From assembly GCA_003543035.1 (NCBI GenBank), contig DPJL01000222.1, positions 9,909-15,418 on the forward strand: a stretch of DNA of 5,510 nt. The letters are read 5' to 3'. Numbering within the stretch: position 1 is the first letter of the stretch; the number at the start of each line of letters is the position of its first letter. The notes below the pieces were generated by a model, which was not told where the DNA came from, ran no database searches, and saw only the letters and a list, made by a program, of their open reading frames with translations. The translations under genes and the position numbers were made by a program. Of this stretch, positions 1 to 5,510 are shown in pieces. This stretch comes from Micromonosporaceae bacterium. GTDB lineage: Bacteria; Actinomycetota; Actinomycetes; Mycobacteriales; Micromonosporaceae.

Positions 1-286
1 TGAACTGCTGGAAGATGAAGCCGACCTTGTCCCGCCTAAGTTTCGTGAGGCCGCCGTCGTTCAGGCCGGTGACCTGGGTGTCGCCGATGTGGACGGTGCC
101 CGCGCTGACCATGTCCAACCCGGCCAGGCAGTGCATCAGAGTGGACTTGCCCGACCCCGAGGGACCCATGATCGCGGTGTACTTCCCGCGCTCGAATTCG
201 GCCGAAACCCCACGCAAGGCTTGCACCTGTGCCTCGCCCGAGCCGTAGAGCTTCCAGACTTCGACCGCTCGCGCGGCGGGCGCCAT
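1..286. repeat. Duplicated ATPase coding segment, copy A (matches 3351-3636)
   Basis: Bases 1-286 align without gaps to 3351-3636 in the same orientation. I counted 71 differences by hand, about 75% identity. The protein identity is higher (about 84%), so the copies have diverged largely at silent sites under selection to keep function. This is a gene duplication, not a mobile repeat. Confidence 0.85.
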
Positions 287-292
287 CTCCAT
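1..292 (-). CDS. ABC transporter ATP-binding protein, LolD/MacB type (second copy, C-terminal part outside window)
   Basis: This is the N-terminal 97 codons of an ATPase that should energise an FtsX-type (type VII, mechanotransmission-like) ABC transporter from the cytoplasmic face. The reading frame is open to the left edge, so signature motif, Walker B and H-loop lie outside. Visible motifs are the Walker A GPSGSGKST, about residues 43-51 (bases about 140-166), and the Q-loop FIFQQF at the very edge. It aligns without gaps to the ATPase at 2893-3648: 80 of 95 residues match by hand count. Start choice is between ATG at 292-290 and ATG at 286-284. The second aligns with an internal Met of the paralogue, but it has no spaced Shine-Dalgarno; the first has only a weak AGGGA 12 nt upstream, inside a stem-loop. 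It begins 54 bp after the permease stop, so it is either the last part of that operon or the start of a second ATPase-permease pair to the left. The family is certain; the partner and substrate are unknown. Confidence 0.93.
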   Translation of the reverse strand, partial: MEMAPAARAVEVWKLYGSGEAQVQALRGVSAEFERGKYTAIMGPSGSGKSTLMHCLAGLDMVSAGTVHIGDTQVTGLNDGGLTKLRRDKVGFIFQQF

Positions 293-302
293 GGACGTGA
301 TT

Positions 303-342
303 TTTCCCTGAATACGCCGTAATGAGGGCGTATTCAGGGAAA
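303..342 (-). terminator. 16-bp perfect stem-loop between permease and second ATPase (terminator or attenuator)
   Basis: Bases 303-318 are the exact reverse complement of 327-342, giving a 16-bp stem with an 8-base loop (319-326). On the minus strand it begins 4 nt after the permease TAA and ends 10 nt before the ATG at 292. No U-tract follows on either strand: the minus strand continues AATCACG. It is therefore not a classical intrinsic terminator, although U-poor hairpin terminators are reported in actinomycetes. It could instead be an intercistronic attenuator, an mRNA-stabilising hairpin or a protein-binding site. The inverted repeat is certain; the function is inferred. Confidence 0.5.
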
Positions 343-346
343 GTGC

Positions 347-2896
347 TTACTCGTAGGCGATCGCGTCCAGCACGTTGAGCTTGGCCGCCCGCCATGCCGG
401 AATGAGCGCGGCCAGCACGCCGAAGACCAGCGCACCGATCACATAAACCGCCAGGTTGCTCCAGGGCAGCACGATCGCGGTCATGAACTTGTTCTCAATC
501 AGGGCTTGGCAGAAGGCGACGCCGATGCCGACTCCCACCGCCAGCCCCAGCAGGCAGCCAAAGACGGAGATGAGTACCGATTCGACCCCGACCATCCGCA
601 CGACGCCGCCCCGGCTCAACCCGACCGCCCGGACCAGGCCCAGCTCGCGCGTCCGTTCCACGATGCTCAGCAGCAGCGTGTTCAGGATCCCGAGCAGGGC
701 GATGAGCAGGGCGACTCCCAGCAATACGGTGATCGCGTTCAGCAGGAAGTCGAAGATCTGGTTGAACTGCTTGAGGAAGGTCGACATGTCGCCGACGGTG
801 ACCCCCGGATAGTCCGCCATGATCTTGTCGATCGAGTCCACCGTCTTGGCGATGTCGGTGCCATCGGACACCGTCACGAACCCTTGGTAGGCAAGCTTTC
901 CGGCGTAGTCGTCCACGGCGGCCATGCTCAGGATCGGGCCCTGCACGGCCGGTGTGGCCTCGTAGATGCCGACCAGGCGATAGTCCCTTTCGGACGCCCC
1001 GATCCGCACCTTGACCTGATCGCCGACCTTCCAGCCGCGGTCCTTCGCCATGTTGTTGTCGACCACGAACTCATGCCCGGACAGTTGCCGAAGGTCACCG
1101 GAGAGCGCCTTCATCTTCCACATCTGTTGCGCCAGAACGACATCGGTCGCGGCGATGCCCGGCTGAGGCTGACCACCCAGCGCCGCGTCGAGCGTGATGT
1201 GCCACGCCGCCGCACCGGTCACCCCCGGCAGTGCCTTGACCTTGTCCAGAGCGGCCGGATTGAAGCCGCTTTCGCCGGTCGGCGGAGCGTTGTTGCCCGC
1301 CTGGATCATGATGGCCACGTCGTACTTGCCGATGTCCTGTTCCAGACTGCTCTTGAACGACTCGGTCACCGTGGCCGCCGCGCTGATCAGCGTTACGCCG
1401 ATCATGAGGGCGATCGCGGTCACGGCGGTGCGCCGCGGATTGCGCAAGGAGTTGCGCAGACCGAGCTTGCCGGCCGTGCCTCGCGCGACGAGCAGGCCGA
1501 CGACCCGCACGATCGGCTTGGCGAGCAGCGGGGACAGAAACGCCACGCCGAGGAAGACCAGGCCGACGCCGGCCGCCAGGATGAGCGTTGCCTGCGGCAC
1601 GTCTGCGGTCAATGCCAAGACCGCCAAGGCTATGCCTGGTACCAGAAAAGCAGCTCCGGTTATGGAAATGCCCACCAGTGATTTGTCCGGCCGGGCCACC
1701 TCGCGCATGGCAGCCACCGGCGGCACGAGTGAGGCTTTGATCGCCGGCACAAAGGCCGCGATCATCGTGACCAGGATGCCCATCAGGTAGGACCAGACGA
1801 CTGCCCAGACTGAGACGACGATGCCGCCGCTGTCGATGGTGAGCCCGAGTGAGCTGGTGAGGAACTTCTCCGCGCCGACACCGACGCCGATCCCGGCGGC
1901 CAGCCCGAGGGACGCTCCGACGGCACCCACGATGAATGCCTCCAGCAGCACCGCACCGACGACCTGTCCCCAGCCCGCACCCATGGCCCGCAGCAGAGCC
2001 AGTTCCCTGGATCGCTGCGCGACGATGATGTTGAAGGTGTTGTAGATCAGGAAGATGCCGACGAACGCGGCCACGATGGCGAACGCGGTCAGGATGATCT
2101 GGAAGAAGGCGAACTGGTCACCGAGCAGGTTGGACTGTTCCTCGGTAACCTCCTTGCCCGTCTTGGCCTCGAATCCGGCCGGCAGTTGCGCCTGGATCCG
2201 CTTCTTGAGCTCCTCCTGGGTGACGCCGTCCTTCGCGCTGAAGGTGGCCGCCTGGAAGACATCCCGCTTGCCGTAGAAGGTTTCCTGAGCGAAGCCCAGC
2301 TCGAAGAGGACGAGTGTCTCACCGGCCAGCGAGTCACGCCCGCCGGTGAAGCCGACGATGCCGCTGACCTTGAAGCTCCGCGGCTCGCCCAACTGCGGGA
2401 TGAAGAGCTTGATCTGGTCGCCCCGGCTCACCTTGGCCAGTTTCGCGGTGTTGGCCGAGATGGCGACTTCGCCGGCCGACGTCGGGAACGTGCCCTCGCG
2501 CACGTTCACCAGGCCAAGCGGGTTCTCCTCGCCGTGGACGCCGACCGCGATCGCGCCCTGCGCGGTCACTTCATCGCCGTTGTCGCTGCGGAAGGGGATG
2601 ACGCCCTCGGTGCTGACGTCACCGGCGGTGTAGGCGACTCCGTCCACTTTGGACAGCTGGTCGAGCTGAGCCTTGGTGAGCAGGACCGGCTCGCCGTTGT
2701 TGGTGTCCTTGGTGGGCTGGACCTGAACCGCCACGTTCTCGTTGATCGTGGCGAACAGCCCGGAGAAGCGGGCGTTGAGGGTGTCGCTGAGCACCATGCT
2801 GCCGGCGAGGAAGCCCACCGAGAGCACGATGGCGACGATTGCGAGCGTGAGCCGCAGCTTGCGCTGCAACAGTCCACGCAGGCTGGCCTTGATCAT
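347..2896 (-). CDS. FtsX-like/MacB-type ABC transporter permease, two-domain, about 10 membrane helices
   Basis: This 849-residue integral membrane protein is the permease of an ABC transporter; relatives extrude peptides or lipids or move cargo across the envelope. Hydrophobic segments lie at about residues 15-37, 263-292, 312-343, 358-386, 408-430, 434-456, 489-512, 717-745, 768-796 and 810-835. Two large extracytoplasmic regions, about 40-262 and 513-712, look like MacB_PCD-type domains. Each half ends in an FtsX domain, and the cytoplasmic coupling segments match each other: RELALLRAMG (297-306) and RELGLVRAVG (750-759). The layout is thus 4+2+4 helices, an internal duplication common in actinobacterial COG0577 permeases. 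The ATG start overlaps the ATPase stop as ATGA and has GGAG (2904-2907) 7 nt upstream, so both the start and translational coupling are well supported. The stop is TAA at 349-347. BceB-type permeases also have 10 helices but only one large outer domain, so this is not a Bce permease. The substrate cannot be told. Confidence 0.95.
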   Translation of the reverse strand: MIKASLRGLLQRKLRLTLAIVAIVLSVGFLAGSMVLSDTLNARFSGLFATINENVAVQVQPTKDTNNGEPVLLTKAQLDQLSKVDGVAYTAGDVSTEGVIPFRSDNGDEVTAQGAIAVGVHGEENPLGLVNVREGTFPTSAGEVAISANTAKLAKVSRGDQIKLFIPQLGEPRSFKVSGIVGFTGGRDSLAGETLVLFELGFAQETFYGKRDVFQAATFSAKDGVTQEELKKRIQAQLPAGFEAKTGKEVTEEQSNLLGDQFAFFQIILTAFAIVAAFVGIFLIYNTFNIIVAQRSRELALLRAMGAGWGQVVGAVLLEAFIVGAVGASLGLAAGIGVGVGAEKFLTSSLGLTIDSGGIVVSVWAVVWSYLMGILVTMIAAFVPAIKASLVPPVAAMREVARPDKSLVGISITGAAFLVPGIALAVLALTADVPQATLILAAGVGLVFLGVAFLSPLLAKPIVRVVGLLVARGTAGKLGLRNSLRNPRRTAVTAIALMIGVTLISAAATVTESFKSSLEQDIGKYDVAIMIQAGNNAPPTGESGFNPAALDKVKALPGVTGAAAWHITLDAALGGQPQPGIAATDVVLAQQMWKMKALSGDLRQLSGHEFVVDNNMAKDRGWKVGDQVKVRIGASERDYRLVGIYEATPAVQGPILSMAAVDDYAGKLAYQGFVTVSDGTDIAKTVDSIDKIMADYPGVTVGDMSTFLKQFNQIFDFLLNAITVLLGVALLIALLGILNTLLLSIVERTRELGLVRAVGLSRGGVVRMVGVESVLISVFGCLLGLAVGVGIGVAFCQALIENKFMTAIVLPWSNLAVYVIGALVFGVLAALIPAWRAAKLNVLDAIAYE

Positions 2897-3648
2897 TCCG
2901 GGGCTCCGACCGTCATGTCGAGCTTCTTGATCTTGTCGAGCACGGCCTCCGCGGTGGGCGAGGTCATCTCGTCGACGATGCGCCCGTCACCCAGGAAGAC
3001 CACGCGGTCCGCGTAGGAGGCCGCGTTCGCGTCGTGCGTGACCATGACGATCGTCTGGCCGTACTCGGTCACACTGCGACGAAGGAAGCCGAGGATGTCC
3101 GCGCCCGACCTCGAGTCCAGGTTGCCCGTGGGCTCGTCAGCGAAGATCACCTCTGGGCGCGCGGCAAGCGCCCGGGCACACGCCACGCGCTGCTGCTGTC
3201 CACCCGAAAGCTGCGACGGCCGGTGGCTCAACCGGTCACCCAGCCCAACCGTGCTGATCACTGTGTCGTACCAGGCCTTCTCCGGCTTCCGCCCGGCGAT
3301 CGCCAGCGGCAGCAGGATGTTCTCCTCCGCGGTCAGCGTCGGCAGCAGGTTGAACTGCTGGAAGATGAACCCGACCTTCTCCCGGCGCAGCTTGGTGAGC
3401 CCGCCGTCGTTCAGCCCGGTGACCATGGTGTCGCCGATCGCGACCTGGCCCCGCGTCACCGAGTCGAGACCGGCCAGGCAGTGCATGAGGGTCGACTTGC
3501 CAGAGCCGGAGGGGCCCATGATGGCTGTGAACTTGCCCCGTTCCACTTCGAGGCTCACTCCGCGTAGCGCGATGACCTGCGCTTCACCGGAGCCGTAAAC
3601 CTTCCACACGTCCACCGCACGCGCGGCGGCGCTCATAGGCGAATTCAT
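2893..3648 (-). CDS. ABC transporter ATP-binding protein, LolD/MacB type (complete copy)
   Basis: This 251-residue cytoplasmic ATPase should pair with the permease encoded just downstream. All nucleotide-binding motifs are present and intact: Walker A GPSGSGKST (45-53), Q-loop with QQ at 97-98, signature LSGGQQQR (147-154), Walker B VIFADE (167-172) with catalytic E172, D-loop NLD (176-178) and switch His in VTHD (H205). The spacing and the DEPTGNLD motif are typical of the LolD/MacB/FtsE group. Length is slightly above the usual 220-235, owing to a short N-terminal extension and about 25 residues after the core. The ATG at 3648 is preceded by GGGTGAC, a weak and close Shine-Dalgarno. An alternative ATG at 3636-3634 (Met5) aligns with a Met of the paralogue at 286, so the first four residues are uncertain. 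It ends in TGA overlapping the permease ATG by 4 bp. It is the first gene of the transporter block, 99 bp from the regulator stop. Confidence 0.96.
   Translation of the reverse strand: MNSPMSAAARAVDVWKVYGSGEAQVIALRGVSLEVERGKFTAIMGPSGSGKSTLMHCLAGLDSVTRGQVAIGDTMVTGLNDGGLTKLRREKVGFIFQQFNLLPTLTAEENILLPLAIAGRKPEKAWYDTVISTVGLGDRLSHRPSQLSGGQQQRVACARALAARPEVIFADEPTGNLDSRSGADILGFLRRSVTEYGQTIVMVTHDANAASYADRVVFLGDGRIVDEMTSPTAEAVLDKIKKLDMTVGAPE
2904..2907 (-). promoter_or_regulatory. Ribosome-binding site of the permease
   Basis: The minus strand reads GGAG, then 7 nt, then the ATG at 2896-2894. The site lies inside the last codons of the upstream ATPase, and it fixes the permease start at the ATGA overlap. 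Confidence 0.7.
3351..3636. repeat. Duplicated ATPase coding segment, copy B (matches 1-286)
   Basis: This is the partner of copy A at 1-286 with constant offset 3350. It covers the N-terminal third of the complete ATPase, from Met5 to the Q-loop. The paralogy probably continues beyond the left edge of the window, where it cannot be seen. Confidence 0.85.
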
Positions 3649-3685
3649 GTCACCCAGCGTGGCATTGCCTGGCCACCAGACCCTC

Positions 3686-3702
3686 AGACCGCAGCACGGT
3701 CT
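3686..3702. promoter_or_regulatory. Inverted repeat AGACCG-N5-CGGTCT, candidate operator for the transporter genes
   Basis: Bases 3686-3691 (AGACCG) and 3697-3702 (CGGTCT) are exact reverse complements separated by 5 nt. The site lies 38-54 nt upstream of the first ATPase start, within the 99-bp gap after the response regulator. LuxR-type response regulators bind as dimers, often to short inverted repeats, so this could be the site of the regulator encoded next door. A 6-bp repeat in GC-rich DNA can also arise by chance. No convincing -10/-35 pair could be assigned in the gap, so a promoter here is inferred from the layout only. Confidence 0.35.
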
Positions 3703-3726
3703 TGGCCTAGCCCGTGCGGGGGAAGA

Positions 3727-3746
3727 CCTCCTCCTCAGGGAGGAGG
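3727..3746 (-). terminator. 8-bp hairpin directly after the response regulator stop, likely terminator
   Basis: CCTCCTCC (3727-3734) pairs exactly with GGAGGAGG (3739-3746) around a 4-base loop. On the minus strand the stem starts 1 nt after the TGA at 3750-3748 and is followed by TCTTCC, a poor U-tract. Position and GC-rich stem suggest a terminator, possibly a leaky one, ending the kinase-regulator transcript before the transporter genes. Confidence 0.55.
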
Positions 3747-3747
3747 A

Positions 3748-4416
3748 TCAGACGCCGCCAGGGCGGACCAGGCCGGTTTCGTAGGCGAGAACCACGGCTT
3801 GGACCCGGTCACGCAGGCCAAGCTTGGTCAGCATGTGACCGACGTGGGTCTTGACCGTCGTCTCACTCACCGTGAGGGCCTGCGCGATCTCCGCATTGGA
3901 CAGTCCTTTCGCGACCTGTACCAACACCTCGGTCTCGCGTTCGGTAAGCGCCGCAAGCTGATTGGGCACCTGAGCCGTCGGGTCGGGGAGCAGCGCCGCG
4001 AAGCGGTCCAGTAGCCGGCGCAGGATGCGGGGGCCGACCACGGCGTCGCCCGCGGCCACCGTGCGGATCGCGGCGACCAGCTCCTCGGCCGGGACATCCT
4101 TGGCCAGGAATCCGCTGGCCCCGGCGCGGAGAGCACCAACGACATAGTCGTCAAGATCGAAAGTTGTCAGGATCAGGACGCGCACCGGCAACTTCTGCGC
4201 CACGATCTCCCGGGTGGCGGCGACCCCGTCGCGGCGCGGCATCCTGACGTCCATGAGCACCACGTCCGGCAGCAGCCGGCGAGCCATGTCGACCGCCTCG
4301 ACCCCGTCAGTGGCCTCGCCGACGATGTCCAGATCCGGCTCTGTCCCGAGGACCATCTTGAAACCTGTCCGAAGCAGTTGCTGATCGTCGGCGAGCAGCA
4401 CCCGGATGGGCCTCAC
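3748..4416 (-). CDS. Two-component response regulator, NarL/FixJ family (REC + LuxR HTH)
   Basis: This 222-residue DNA-binding transcription regulator should be phosphorylated by the kinase encoded just upstream. The receiver domain spans about residues 4-120. It has the acidic pair D10/D11, phospho-acceptor D56 in VVLMDVRMP, the switch threonines in LTTF (84-85) and K106 in FLAKD. A linker of about 30 residues leads to a LuxR-type HTH at about 156-212, starting LTERETEVL, with recognition helix around SETTVKTHV. Nothing key is missing and the length is typical. The start is GTG (4416-4414), overlapping the kinase stop as GTGA; a strong GGAGG 7 nt upstream supports it. It probably activates or represses the neighbouring transporter genes and perhaps its own operon; this rests on gene order, not on a proven site. 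Confidence 0.96.
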   Translation of the reverse strand: MRPIRVLLADDQQLLRTGFKMVLGTEPDLDIVGEATDGVEAVDMARRLLPDVVLMDVRMPRRDGVAATREIVAQKLPVRVLILTTFDLDDYVVGALRAGASGFLAKDVPAEELVAAIRTVAAGDAVVGPRILRRLLDRFAALLPDPTAQVPNQLAALTERETEVLVQVAKGLSNAEIAQALTVSETTVKTHVGHMLTKLGLRDRVQAVVLAYETGLVRPGGV

Positions 4417-5510
4417 GCGACCGCCTCCACTTCCACCTGGTTCGGACTCTCCACAGGGATCTTCGCGTACACCCGGAACCCGCCGCCCGGCCGGGGGCCG
4501 GTTCGCAACGAACCGCCGTAGACCGCGACCCGCTCTCGCATTCCCAGCAGCCCGTGCCCGGCCGTCATGCCCTCACGCGGGCCCTGGCCGGTGTCGAAGA
4601 CCTCGATGGTGAGCAGGCTCGGCTGGAATGTCATCCGCACCTCGGCATTGGCCTGACCCGCGTGCTTCAGCGCATTGGTGAGCGCCTCCTGGACGATCCG
4701 ATAGGCGGTCAGTGACACACCCGGATCCATCTCCACCGAGTCGCCCTCGACCCGCAATGTCGCGGGCAGGCCGGCCTCGCGTACCTGTTCGATCAGAGCC
4801 CGGATGCTGCCAAGCCCCGGTTGCGGGGTCAGCTGGGTCTCCGACTCGGATTCGACCCGCAACAGGAACAGCAGCCGGCGCAGCTCCCGCAGGGTGGTGC
4901 GGCTGGTCTGCTCGATCGTGGTCAGCGCCTGCTCGGCCGCGTCGTAATCATGTTTGAGCACGCGCCGCGCGCCGGTCGCCATCACTCCGATCACGCTGAC
5001 GTGGTGCGCCACCACGTCATGCAGCTCGCGGGCAATGCGCCGCCGTTCCTCGGCGACTGCTTGCTCGGCATGCGCATAGCGGCCCGCTTCAGCTTCCGCG
5101 GCCCGCTCGGAGAGCGCCTGGTTGGCTTCGCGGCGAGCCCTGATCGTCCGTCCAATGAGGAAGAGCACGATCATCATAACGATGTTGATCAGCATTCCGG
5201 CCGGCGTCGAGATGAGCGGTTGCCCGTTCTCGGTGTTCATAAGGCCTTTTTCGATCGCGGCCACGAAGGCCAGATCGTTGGCGAGCCAGAGCACCGCGGT
5301 TCCGAGCACCGCTCGCCACCATCGCTCATAGGCCGCAAGAGTGTAGGCGAGTACCCAAAGTGCGACTCCCTGCGCCGCCCAGAGTTCCTTCTCGATCACG
5401 CCCAGCAGGATCAGCGCGACCGTCGCCCCGACCGCGGGCCATAGCCATCGGCGCCGGAAGGCTATCGGCGCAAGCGTCAGCGCGGTCCAGAACGGCAACC
5501 AGGCGCCGGC
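4413..5510 (-). CDS. Sensor histidine kinase, HisKA_3/NarL-type (N-terminus outside window)
   Basis: This membrane sensor kinase should phosphorylate the response regulator encoded next. The frame is open to the right edge. A TTG at 5498-5496 is the first possible start codon in view, but it sits inside hydrophobic-region sequence (WLPFWTALTLAPIAFRRRW), so the true start is probably further upstream. Numbering from that TTG, membrane segments appear at about 20-35, 38-55, 62-81 and 99-117, followed by a charged, probably coiled-coil linker to 150. The dimerisation/phosphotransfer domain holds ERRRIARELHDVVAHH with phospho-acceptor H160 (bases 5021-5019). The ATPase domain has the N-box around N275 (EALTNALKH), a G-box DTGQG (302-306) and GHGLLGM (314-320). 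No large extracytoplasmic sensor domain is visible; the longest outer loop is about 18 residues. The stop TGA overlaps the regulator start by 4 bp. Confidence 0.95.
   Translation of the reverse strand, partial: AGAWLPFWTALTLAPIAFRRRWLWPAVGATVALILLGVIEKELWAAQGVALWVLAYTLAAYERWWRAVLGTAVLWLANDLAFVAAIEKGLMNTENGQPLISTPAGMLINIVMMIVLFLIGRTIRARREANQALSERAAEAEAGRYAHAEQAVAEERRRIARELHDVVAHHVSVIGVMATGARRVLKHDYDAAEQALTTIEQTSRTTLRELRRLLFLLRVESESETQLTPQPGLGSIRALIEQVREAGLPATLRVEGDSVEMDPGVSLTAYRIVQEALTNALKHAGQANAEVRMTFQPSLLTIEVFDTGQGPREGMTAGHGLLGMRERVAVYGGSLRTGPRPGGGFRVYAKIPVESPNQVEVEAVA
4424..4428 (-). promoter_or_regulatory. Ribosome-binding site that sets the GTG start of the response regulator
   Basis: The minus strand reads GGAGG, then 7 nt, then GTG at 4416-4414. 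It lies inside the 3' end of the kinase gene and supports the GTG start over any later ATG. Confidence 0.75.

Noticed and set aside
36..395. Minus-strand open frame of 119 codons across the stem-loop region
   Set aside because: It overlaps the second ATPase in another frame and the permease end. The translation has no domain, whereas the ATPase frame has Walker A and a close paralogue.
506..1681. Plus-strand open frame of 391 codons opposite the permease
   Set aside because: Its protein is rich in D, H, R and Q with no recognisable domain, and it lies wholly antisense to a well-supported permease. Long antisense open frames are expected opposite high-GC coding DNA.
2186..3016. Plus-strand open frame of 276 codons
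   Set aside because: It is antisense to the permease 5' part and ATPase 3' end, with low-complexity charged composition and no known motif. It runs across the junction of two real genes.
3661..3669. Small palindrome GGCA-T-TGCC
   Set aside because: Four-base arms are too short to stand out in GC-rich DNA, and nothing else supports a site.
3649..3747. A sigma-70-type promoter for the transporter genes
   Set aside because: I looked for -35/-10 pairs on the minus strand. Only poor candidates such as TAGGCC or CAATGC are present, without a matching -35, so no promoter is annotated.
4821..5444. Plus-strand open frame of 207 codons opposite the kinase
   Set aside because: It is a shadow of the kinase gene. 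The composition is unlike a folded protein, and the kinase motifs on the other strand are unambiguous.
1..5510. Mobile element origin of the ATPase duplication
   Set aside because: No transposase, terminal inverted repeats or target-site duplications are visible. The 303-342 palindrome is a single hairpin between genes, not a pair of element ends.

Overview
The window is high-GC DNA with every gene on the minus strand. Gene density, 4-bp start/stop overlaps, a GTG start, strong G/C preference at third codon positions and the style of the proteins all point to an actinomycete (Actinomycetota). I cannot name a genus from sequence alone.

In transcription order (right to left) there are two gene blocks. 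Block 1 is a two-component system. A membrane-bound HisKA_3/NarL-type sensor histidine kinase is cut by the right edge. It overlaps by 4 bp (GTGA) with a NarL/FixJ-family response regulator, whose stop codon is followed 1 nt later by an 8-bp perfect hairpin. After a 99-bp gap, block 2 is an ABC transporter of the LolD/MacB/FtsX type. It has a 251-residue ATPase, a 4-bp overlap (ATGA), and an 849-residue permease with two FtsX-type halves. A 16-bp perfect stem-loop fills most of the 54-bp gap after the permease. It is followed by the start of a second ATPase, which runs off the left edge and is a close paralogue of the first (about 84% amino-acid and 75% nucleotide identity over the shared stretch, counted by hand).

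A sensor kinase and regulator beside an ATPase and FtsX-like permease is a well-known arrangement in Gram-positive bacteria. Such systems often respond to cell-envelope stress, antimicrobial peptides or lipid cargo, and the regulator commonly controls the neighbouring transporter. That is the best reading here, but the substrate and signal cannot be read from this sequence.

No RNA genes, mobile elements, CRISPR arrays or origins were seen, and no stretch over 100 bp lacks a gene. I did not find a clearly undescribed system. The points most worth a second look are the duplicated ATPase, the intercistronic stem-loop that could bury the weak ribosome-binding site of the second ATPase, and an inverted repeat upstream of the transporter genes that could be an operator.
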